Origin: Echria macrotheca
Lineage: Eukaryota; Ascomycota; Sordariomycetes; Sordariales; Schizotheciaceae
NCBI GenBank assembly: GCA_030411725.1
Contig: MU839833.1
Span: forward strand, 1,116,001 to 1,180,000
DNA: 64,000 nucleotides
Direction: 5' to 3'
The position numbers and the translations under genes were made by a program. Of the stretch, positions 55,313 through 64,000 are shown piece by piece. Each line of letters starts with the position of its first letter. Positions within the stretch are counted from its first letter, which is position 1. The notes under the pieces were generated by a model. The model did not search any database and was not told the DNA's origin. It saw nothing but the letters and a program-made list of their open reading frames with translations.

Positions 55313-58300
55313 ATGGCGCCGAAAAAGAAGAACGCCGGCAAGAAAGGCAACGATGACTGGGAGGCCGACCTGGGCGAGACCGTCGCCCCGGCTGCTGCCG
55401 AGGGTGATGCTGCAGGCGACGATGAGGGTGCCACGGGCGGCGGCGGCCTTATGAATCTTATGCGTAAGAACAAGGAGAAGCGCAAGAAGAAGGGCATCGC
55501 CGAGGACTTTGTTGAGGGCGAGACCGCACCTGGAGCCGAGGTGGCCGCTGCCGAGGCGACGCCAGACCTGACAGCCAAGGCTGCTGTTGAGGCCAACTTG
55601 GACGACGAGTTCGCGTTGCCGGATAAGAAGGGGAAAGGGAAACAGGCTGCGCAGAAAGCCGCCCCTGCAGCGGCAGCCCCCAAGCCGAACGCAGCCGGTG
55701 CCGACGATGATCATGATGCGTCAGGCCGAGTTTTGACCAAGGCGGAGAAAGAGAAGCTCAAGAAGGAGAGGGAGAAGCAGCGGAAGAAGGAGCAGGTAAG
55801 CACATCTTCCCCCCCGTCACCCCTGATTAGCATGGGGATTAACTGTTCCACAGGCTGCGAAGAAGAAGGGAACCGGGCCCGCGCAGCCAGCTACGGCAGA
55901 GCCCGTCAAGGAGGAGAAGAAGGCGGAAGCACCTGTGGCGGCGGCCCCTGTGGCCGACGCCGGGGGCAAGAAGAAGAAGCTTCCTGCGCATCTGCTAGCC
56001 ATTCAGAAGCAGCAAGAGGAACTCCGGCGCCGACAAGAAGAGGAAGCACGCCTGCTCGCCGAAGAGAAGAAGAGGATAGAGGAAGAAGAGCGTTTAGCTG
56101 AAGAGGAGGCCAAGCGCAAGGAGGAGGAGAAGGCACGCAAGAAGCAAAAGGAGAAGGAGAGGATCGAGCAGCTGAAGAAGGAGGGCAAGTTCCTTACCAA
56201 GGCTCAAAAAGAGGAGAAGGCCCGCAATGAGAGAAAGCTGCAGCAGATGATTGCGGCTGGTATCAAGGTTGGCGGTCTTGAGGAGGGCGAGAGCGAGCAG
56301 CAGCCAAAGAAGAAGCCTGAGAAGAAGCCTGAGCAAAAGAAGCGCCCGGCTGGCCGCAGGCAGGACAAGGTTAGTCTACAAACCCCACGTCGTCCCGGCT
56401 CCGTCCGTTGTAAGACACATCTACTGACTCTCTCGTGCAGATTGATGAAGAGAAGGCTCTTGCTGAGGCCGCAGAGCGGGCCCGTCTTCAAGCGGAAGCT
56501 CTCGCCAAGGAGGCCGAAGAAAAGGCACGTCTCGAACGTGAGAAGGCTGAGGCCGAGGCGGCTGCGAAGGCCGCTGCAAAGGCAGCAGCTGACGAGGACA
56601 GTGTCGATGAGGACTGGGAGGCTGCTGTTGCTTCTGACAAAGAAGACGTCAAGGATAGCTGGGATGCGGACTCTGATGAGGAGGCTGAGAAGAAAGCCAA
56701 GGCAGCAGCAGCTCCGAACGGAAAGACTCAGACCCTACCATCTAGGCCAGGACCCTCTAAGGAGGGCGAAGAATCGGACTCCGAGGATGATGAATCTTCT
56801 TCGGACGAGGAGCAGACTCAAGCTCAGATCGCCGAGGCCCAACGGAAGAAGGAGGCTGCTGAGCGTCGCGAAAAGGCACATCAGGCGGCTTTGGCAGCCC
56901 GATCCAAGGACAACCTTCGTTCACCAATTTGCTGTATTCTCGGCCACGTCGATACTGGCAAGACGAAGCTTCTCGACAAGATCCGCCAGACCAATGTCCA
57001 GGAAGGCGAAGCCGGCGGTATCACGCAGCAGATCGGTGCTACTTATTTCCCCGTCGAAGCTATCAAGCAAAAGACGGCCGTGGTGAACCAGGATGGCAAG
57101 TTTGAGTACAAGGTTCCCGGCCTCCTCATCATCGATACCCCTGGTCACGAGTCTTTCTCTAATCTCCGTTCGCGTGGTTCGTCGCTCTGCAACATCGCTA
57201 TTCTGGTCGTCGACATCATGCACGGGCTTGAACCCCAGACGCTCGAGTCCATGAAGCTGCTCCGCGACAGGAAGACGCCATTCATTGTTGCGCTGAACAA
57301 GATCGATCGTCTCTATGGCTGGAAGAAGATTGACAACAACGGCTTCCAGGAGAGTTTGAAGCTGCAGAACAAGGCTGTCCAGAACGAATTCAAGAACCGC
57401 CTCGAGCAGACGAAGCTTGCGTTTGCGGAGCAGGGCTTCAACTCGGAGCTCTTCTACGAGAACAAGTCAATGGCCAAATATGTGTCGTTGGTGCCAACGT
57501 CCGCCCACACGGGCGAGGGTATTCCCGACATGTTGAAGCTGATTGTCCAGCTTACCCAGGAACGCATGGTTGGCGCGCTCATGTACCTCTCTGAGGTCCA
57601 GGCCACGGTCTTGGAAGTCAAGCAGATCGAGGGTTTCGGTATGACCATCGACGTCATTCTCTCCAACGGCATCCTTCGAGAAGGCGACCGGATCGTCTTG
57701 TGCGGTGTGGACGGTGTCATCAAGACCAACATCCGAGCGCTGCTCACGCCGGCTCCGCTGAAGGAGTTGCGTTTGAAGTCTGCGTACGTCCACAACAAGG
57801 AAGTCAAGGCCGCCCTAGGTGTCAAGATCAGCGCGCCAGGTCTCGAGGGCGCTATTGCGGGCTCTCGCCTGCTCGTTGTTGGACCCGATGATGACGAGTC
57901 AGACCTCGAGGATGAGGTAGAGTCGGATCTCGCCACTCTCTTCAGCCGTGTTGAGAAGTCTGGTCGCGGCGTCAGTGTTCAGGCATCGACCCTCGGTTCC
58001 CTCGAGGCCCTTCTCGACTTCTTGAAGGAATGCAAGATTCCTGTTGCCAACGTCGGCATCGGCCCGGTCTTCAAGCGCGACGTGATGCAGTGCGGTATCA
58101 TGCTGGAGAAGGCCAAAGACTACGCCGTCATGCTTTGCTTCGATGTCAAGGTCGACAAGGAAGCGCAACAATATGCCGACGAGCAGGGCATCAAGATTTT
58201 TACCGCCGATATTATCTATCACCTTTTTGACGCCTTCACCAAGCACATGGACGCGCTCAACGAGAAGAAGAAGGAAGACTCCAAGATGCTCGCCGTCTTC

Positions 58301-58763
58301 CCCTGCGTTCTGAGCACCGTGGCCGTATTCAACAAGACGAACCCCATCGTCGTCGGTGTCGACGTTGTCGAGGGCCAGCTCAAGATCAACACGCCTCTTG
58401 CGGCCGTCAAGACGAATCCAGTGACTGGCCTCAAGGAGATCATTCCGATTGGCAGAGTGTAAGTTTCTCCTGTATTTTTTTTTGGGAGGTGTGTGATGTA
58501 CTAACCGAGATGCCAGGACATCCATTGAGCGCGACCACAAGCAGATCCAGGTCTGCAAAAAGGGCCAGCCCTCGGTCGCCGTCAAGATCGAGATGGGCGG
58601 CCACCAGCCGACCTACGGCCGCCAGCTCGAGGAGCCCGACACGCTGTACAGCCAGATCTCGCGCGCCAGCATCAACTGTCTCAAGGACTTTTACCGCGAC
58701 GACGTGACCAAGGACGAGTGGAATCTGATTATCAAGCTGAAGCCCGTTTTTGACATTCAGTAG
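55313..58763 (+). CDS. FUN12: Translation initiation factor eIF5B (FUN12)
   Basis: GTPase that joins the ribosomal subunits at the start codon. Four exons, 55313-55795, 55854-56369, 56441-58458 and 58517-58763, give 1087 residues. The N-terminal half (to about 490) is charged, with alternating Lys and Glu runs and Ala-rich helices, beginning MAPKKKNAGKKGNDDWEADL. The G domain follows: SPICCILGHVDTGKTKLLDK (G1), AGGITQQIGATYF (switch 1, G2), IIDTPGHESF (G3), VALNKIDRLYGW (G4). Domains II-IV carry LEVKQIEGFGMTIDVILSNG, VGIGPVFKRDVMQ and TNPIVVGVDVVEGQLKINTP. It ends IIKLKPVFDIQ, the usual eIF5B tail. The intron-3 border restores GRVTSIERDHKQIQ. The protein is complete with all nucleotide-binding motifs. 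Confidence 0.97.
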
Positions 58764-59638
58764 ACGGGGCGAGGGGGGCAAAAATGGGAATGCATCTTTG
58801 TTTTGATGGCGCAAGTGGAGGGGAGGGGGCGAGAAAATGGTTCATGCGTTCTCATCACACGTCTGGGTTTGTTGCTGTTTAGATGTACGGAATATTACAA
58901 AGTTTATGGACTTTTTTTCTTTTCCAGTTCCGGTGATGCCCGCCCCTTGTCCCTCCATGGTAGACTTGGGTACAGCTATATTACTTAATTCTTGACGTGA
59001 TATGTGTGTGTGTGTGTGTGGGTGGCATTGACTGGTCTGGTCTGATCCATTAGGGGATGGGAATACAGCTTCACCCACTGCATATACAGCAGCAGCTCGA
59101 TAATAACGAAGAGACAAACTCTTGACGGAAAGCAAAAAGGGGGAACGAGTATCCAAGTCAAGTAAGTGGACGGGACGGGATGGGATGGACTTGTCTTTGC
59201 TGGACAACTGGATCAGGACAGAACATAGAGGACAGAGAGATCTAGACTCTAATCAACTCTCTCAACTTCCAGAACTACTTTATAACAGCTGAAATAAAAT
59301 CTCTTTTCTACTCTTGTAAAGGCTCAATTCAAGCGGGGTTCACCATCTTTCTTCCTTCTCACTCCAGATTCCGATGGACACACACACGCACACACACACC
59401 GTATCAACGCTCAACGCTCAACCCCATTTCGCCCAGTCTTCAAACGTAACTGCACTCGCAATTATGTATGGTGTGTGTGTTTGCTCTGCCCTTCCCATTT
59501 CGGACGCCCTATTCATGCTTTCGCTTTCATGACATGTGACCCTTTCTATCAAAAGACCACCAACCCGTTTGTCCTCCTATCCGATAGAACCGCATGTAAA
59601 AAGAGGGGAAAGAAAAAGTGACAACCTCAGTATGCTAC
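58764..59638. other. Convergent 3' intergenic region eIF5B / SSE1
   Basis: 875 bases between converging genes. It contains a TG run at 59003-59020 and a CA run at 59379-59399, and A/T-rich 3' UTR-like sequence. No gene was seen. Confidence 0.55.
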
Positions 59639-62309
59639 TCAAGGGTCGCCAGCCTCCTCCACCTCGGGCTTCGGCGGTGCATCGGCATCCGTCATCTCTT
59701 CGTCTTTGGTGGGCGTCTGACCAGCCTTCTCACCCTCGGCAGCCTTGCGGGCCTCCTCCTCGGCCTTCTTTGCCGCCCTCTCGGCATCGACGCGAGCCTG
59801 GACGGCTTGCCTCTCAGCCTCGACCTTCTCGAAGTGGCGCTGCACAATGGGGCCGGCGAGCGCCTTGATCTCGTCCATCTTGGCGATATAGACGGCCTTG
59901 GTGGCATCGTCACCCTCATCATAGAGCCATTCCTTTGAATCGTCAGTTTACGTCTTTCAGAAACCAGGCCAAGTTCTTTCAAGACTTACCTCGGTGGCGT
60001 CAAGCTTCGCTCGGATCTTTGCCTTCTCTTCGTCGCTGGCGAACTCGGCATATTGGTCGTCGAGCTTGTTGCGGAGATCGTAGATGTACGTCTCGAGCTC
60101 GTTCTTCTTCTCTTCGGTGTCGGCGACCAGCTTGTCCTCCATGAACATAGCAGCCTCCTTCTCAGCCGCAGCATTCTTGGCCGCCGCGTCCAGGGACTGG
60201 GTAGCGCTGACGATGGGAAGCTCGCCCTTGCGAACCTGCTTCTTCACCTTCCGCGTCTTGGGCTTCGACTCTTCCTTACCGTCGGTGTCCATGGCCTTGA
60301 AGTGACTTGTCAGCTTTTCCCTTTGAAGGTTCTTGCCCATCTGCTCGGAAGGTAGATCTAATACATCATCGGTGGTCTTTCGACGCTTCGAATCTCTGGG
60401 CGAGGGCCCATCCGTGTACAAGAAATCCTCCCTCGCGGAGACAGCGGCTTCGTATGACTTGAGAGTACTCACATCGGCATCCTTCTTCTCGCCCTCCTCC
60501 TTGATCTCCTCCTCGACTTCCTGCTCCTCGACGTAGTATCCGCTCTCGACGTTGAGCACGCCGTTGATGTTGACGCGTGCCTTGAGCTTGCAGATCATGA
60601 AATCTTCTGGAGATCCGGAAGCCGTGACGCCCTTGACGGAGAACCGACCGATAAATGGCGAGATCTTGCCGGGAAGACCCTCTGGTTGGGCATACCGAGC
60701 TTCCAAATCGAACGGCTGCTTCCGGTAGAACGTCAAGATCTTTGTGGATGGCAGCACGTTGCCCTTGTTAAAGACGGTCAGGCTCGTATCCTCATCTGGG
60801 ATGTCCACATCCTTCTCCCAGCAGAACTCGATCGGGTAGCTGATGACGTCCTGGACGGCGAAGTCCCGAACCTTGAAAACAGGAGAGAGGATAGCACAGC
60901 TGAAAGCGCACCCACGGGCGATAGCCTCGTCCTGATTCAGGGTGAACGAGAGGTTCTTCCCGAAGAAGGCCTGGATCTTCTCCTTGACGGCGGGCACACG
61001 GCTGCCGCCACCGACGACCTCAACCACGTCGATATCCTCCACCTTGAGCTTGGCCTCGGCCAGAGCCTGCTCGAGAGGGCCCGTGGCGCGGTTCAGGAGG
61101 GGCTCGACCATGGCCTCAAACTCTTGCCGGGTGATCATGGCGCGCACGTCGATATCGTTCATGAGCGACTCGATGTTGAGAGGAGCCTGCTGGTTGGCAG
61201 ACAGAATCTTCTTCACCTTCTCGGCAGCTGCCAGGACACGAGTGTACGCCTTGGGGTTGCTCATGATGTCGATCTTGTACTTTCCTTGGAATTCTTTATG
61301 GAAGTGGTCAACAAGGGCCTTGTCGAAATTCCGGCCACCAAAGTGGCGGTCAAACGCAGTGCCCTTGACAGCAAGCTCGCCCTTTCTGAACTCGACGATC
61401 GAGCAGGTGTAGTTGCTGTATCCAACATCGACGAAGGCGACCCGGCGAGGCTTCTCCTCGGCGGTGGGGAGGTCCAACTTCGTGATACCGTAACCCAAAG
61501 CTGCGGCCGTGGTATCATTAATCAAACGGAGCAGCTTGAGACCCGCGATTTCCGCCGCGTCGACGAGCGCTCTCCGCTGGATATCGGTGAACCAAGCCGG
61601 AACACTCAGAACCAGGTCAGATACGGGAAGCCTGATCTCGTTGGCTGTGATCTGCTTGATCTTGTTCAGGAACATGGCGATGAGCTGCGTCGCCGTGAAC
61701 TGCTCCTTCTGGCCGAGGTACGAGACCTCGGCACCGACCTGGCCATTGACGTCGACGAGCTTCGCGGAGATGAACTGCTGCTCGATCTCGATATCGGGAT
61801 CGTTGAACGTCCGGCCGGCGAGGCGCTTGAGGCAGCCGACGGTGTTCTTCAGATTCGAAATCTCTTGGGTCTTTGCGGCCTCACCGAGGTAGCGAGACTT
61901 GGGCCCGAAGCCAACCAGGGACCTGTTCCATCACCATATCGTCAGTATTGTGTCGCGCGCGCACAGCCAGAGCCTCGCGCAGGCAGGCGGGCTGGCAGGC
62001 AGACAGGGGAAGCCAGAACTTACGGAGTGGCCCGGTTGGAAACCTCGTTTGTGATCTACATAGGACATGTTAGCAGGCAGGCCCCAGGTGCGGAATTCCC
62101 GAAAGCGCGCTCAACCGGATCTTCGTACGGCGAGAGCGCGGCGAGATAGGGAGACGTACCACATCGACACCACGATTCCGCGCAACGGCAACAACCGTGT
62201 TAAGCGTTCCGAAATCGACGCCTGGATGCGACAAAGACGCTGGTCAGTACAGAGGTCCGGACATACCAGCGAAGGGGAGCTGGGGTTGGCGCTTACCGAC
62301 GACACTCAT
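59639..62309 (-). CDS. SSE1: Hsp110-type chaperone (Sse1 / HSP88)
   Basis: Cytosolic nucleotide-exchange factor and holdase for Hsp70. Exons 62309-62297, 62221-62160, 62055-62024, 61922-60473, 60295-59990 and 59932-59639 give 718 residues; with the 60296-60472 segment retained, 777. The spliced form is closer to known fungal Hsp110s (about 690-710). The N-terminal ATPase domain starts MSVVGVDFGTLNTVVAVARN, with ATPSLVGFGPKSRYLGEAAK, VLSVPAWFTDIQRRALVDAA, RLINDTTAAALGYG and VEVVGGGSRVPAVKEKI. The substrate domain has VESGYYVEEQEVEEE, an acidic loop, then KPKTRKVKKQVRKGELPIVS, typical of HSP88. The tail is acidic and Pro-rich, ending EVEEAGDP. The first three coding exons are 13, 62 and 32 nt. 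Two GAANNTTC sites lie upstream, consistent with heat induction. Confidence 0.95.
60296..60472 (-). other. Stop-free 177-nt intron within SSE1 (retainable intron)
   Basis: On the minus strand it opens GTGAGT, has GCTGAC at 60314-60309 and ends CAAG, the full set of fungal intron signals. Its length is 59 codons and it contains no stop in the gene's frame. If kept it inserts VSTLKSYEAAVSAREDFLYT and onward to EKLTSHFK, including the basic cluster KRRK, between GEKKDAD and AMDTDGKEE. Known Hsp110s as I recall them have no such segment at this place. Confidence 0.75.
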
Positions 62310-62464
62310 GTTGGCGGGTTGATGAGGGGCTCTGATAACAGGCTGGTGTAAACAAATGCGCTGGGGCGGGGGAGCAGTAGTTACTGCGCTTTGGCTTTGG
62401 GCCGGGAGTTGCTCACCAGCGGGAGATTCGGTTTCGAGATGGCAGTGGTAGATAGACCAAGGGA

Positions 62465-62472
62465 GAAAGTTC
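62465..62472. promoter_or_regulatory. Heat-shock element GAAAGTTC
   Basis: A GAA-NN-TTC inverted pair, the minimal head-to-head Hsf1 site, about 155 bases upstream of the SSE1 ATG. Two units only; a functional HSE normally has three, so the assignment leans on the gene's identity. Confidence 0.45.
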
Positions 62473-62523
62473 CTTGCTCAGACACTGAGCGTGGATAGCG
62501 GCGTGGAGGAATAAGGCACGAGG

Positions 62524-62531
62524 GAAGTTTC
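62524..62531. promoter_or_regulatory. Heat-shock element GAAGTTTC
   Basis: A second GAA-NN-TTC pair, 59 bases upstream of the first, followed by TTGGA as a weak third unit. Two such sites upstream of an Hsp110 gene support Hsf1 control. Confidence 0.45.
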
Positions 62532-64000
62532 TTGGACTGCAGGTCAGATTTGGTTGGTAGAGAAAAAAAAATCAGTCGTGAGCTCAACGCCCGACTTTGC
62601 ACAGGCAGATTTCCTTCCCCTCCAAGAGGGGCACTGGGGGGGACCCGCGAGGTGTTCATAACCCCGCCCCCGAGGGTGCGTGGGGCGGTGCCAAGGCCAA
62701 CAGAAGATGGAAGAAGATTCTCGATTGGCCCAAGTCTTGCCCTCTGCCTCTCCGTCAGGCACCCGTCGCCTTTGCAAACGCAGCAGCCGCCATTGGGTTG
62801 GGCACTGGCTGGCCTTGGATGATTTCATTTCTGTCAATGGCACAATGCTGGTTCCGGTTTTGGACAGGTCGTGTCTTTGCAAAGTCAGACAATCCAGCTG
62901 TCGATTGTCAACAAGAGGCAAACAATTGCCTCCGCCATCAAAGCCTGAGAAACCCAAAGTACGGAAGTACCTAGGTCTGGTAGAGTACAAGCATGTTTGA
63001 CCCGCCCTGCCGTGCATCTATCAATATGCCACCCCACCAGGCTTGGCTGGGCTCAATTCTTTCATCGCGGGGCTCTTCCTCACCGCCACCCTTCTACTAT
63101 AGAGTAATCGCCTCCTGCCAAGGTACATCTGCCCCAGGAAGCCCCGGAGCGGATGCCATGGTGTTATGAATAATTCCTGCCGTGTCTACCGGTGCCTTTG
63201 TGACGGCCTTTTCGAGTCAGGCCTGATGGTTGGCAGAAGATCACAAACACGGTCTATCCTGGCTGTATTGCTTTTTCATTGATTGTTCAAATTCTTTAAA
63301 CCCCGTTCCAGAATGCACCTTATTCTCGCGCCGAAAGCCCATATCCGTCTTGCCGTTGTACCAAGATGATTGCAGGTACGGGATATGTGCATGTACCCCA
63401 TAGACCGGCCCGAGTTGCTCGCTCTCCCGGTCCGTACCTCTGGATCCTATTACCTTTTAAACACGCCATGTCATGTCCTCCACCCTTGGCATATCGTAAT
63501 CAGAAGCCACAGCTATGCCTTGGCTCGACGGACCCATCTCCGTCCGGCGGCCTTTTGCTTGCACCGCCTCTGTGCTTCTATGAGTTCTTCGACACGGGGT
63601 TGGTCAAGGACAGTTGTTATTACGGAGCAACAGTCTGTGTCGTTCCCTCGAAGTCCTCAGAGCAGCCGACGGCCCGGTAGCCAGTTTCCCATCTCGCCGC
63701 CCTCAACTATCGGTGGCTTGGCCCTGGGCCCTGGCTGGGCCGCGGAGAAAGGCCTGGACCTTCGGACGAGCCAAGATGAGACTCGTCGATTTCGGCTTCG
63801 ACTTCCTCTGTCGAAGTCGTTCGCATGAAACTGGCTCGCGCAAGGGGGCTCCGTCCCGCCCGACCTGTTGTGCTTGGTGGTGGCATCAGCGGTTGCTGGT
63901 TCGCCGCGCTCGGATCTGTTGAGTTTGCTCGTGATTGCTCATGCGCCGATGCCCAGGAGCCGATGCTGTCGGTGCTGGCAACCCTTCGATGTGTCGGCCG

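Larger units (their letters stand above)
62310..64000. other. SSE1 promoter and 5' flank
   Basis: 1.7 kb to the window end. The first 250 bases contain two heat-shock-type elements. A TACCTAGGT motif is at 62968-62976. Short frames beyond 62.5 kb resemble nothing known and no gene was recognised before the window ends. Confidence 0.5.

Overview
The window is nuclear DNA of a filamentous ascomycete, most likely a Sordariomycete in or near Sordariales. The genes are compact and carry many short introns (about 45-210 nt) with GT...AG borders and GCTAAC/GCTGAC-type branch sites. Coding regions are GC-rich in third positions, intergenic DNA carries scattered TACCTAGGTA-like motifs, and the gene content includes an Hsp110, a CYP61 sterol desaturase and fungal-only families such as DASH Ask1 and a C2H2 plus fungal-transcription-factor protein. 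No bacterial, phage, transposon, CRISPR or tRNA/rRNA signal was found.

Layout. 1-10.5 kb: the 3' part of NOG1 (60S biogenesis GTPase), GDI1 (Rab GDP dissociation inhibitor), the mitochondrial ribosomal protein uL29m, a divergent 68-residue membrane protein and a large zinc-finger transcription factor. 10.5-22.4 kb: almost 12 kb without a recognisable conserved gene, with simple repeats and one candidate small secreted peptide. 22.4-29.1 kb: a gamma-tubulin complex component, EAF7 (NuA4), ASK1 (kinetochore DASH complex) and a small Ser-rich protein. 29.1-32.7 kb: intergenic. 32.7-43.1 kb: ERG5/CYP61, a mitochondrial rhodanese, a YIP1-family protein, the ubiquitin-L40 fusion, RRN7 and eIF5A. 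44-47.8 kb: VPS52 and a TBC RabGAP, convergent. 50.2-62.3 kb: a 1319-residue MMS1_N-type propeller protein, eIF5B and the Hsp110 SSE1/HSP88, followed by 1.7 kb of flank.

Two themes recur. Translation and ribosome synthesis: NOG1, RRN7, ubiquitin-L40, eIF5A, eIF5B and uL29m. Rab-dependent traffic: GDI1, YIP1, VPS52 and the TBC protein. These are dispersed housekeeping genes on both strands, not an operon or a metabolite cluster.

The most interesting signals concern gene structure: a stop-free 177-nt intron inside the Hsp110 gene that would add a basic segment if retained; a ubiquitin-L40 start codon split by an intron and followed by a 7-nt exon; three GC-AG introns among about 59; and a TATA-preceded signal-peptide ORF in the 12-kb gene desert. 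All exon borders are read by eye from frame, splice consensus and remembered family sequence; none has been tested against transcripts.
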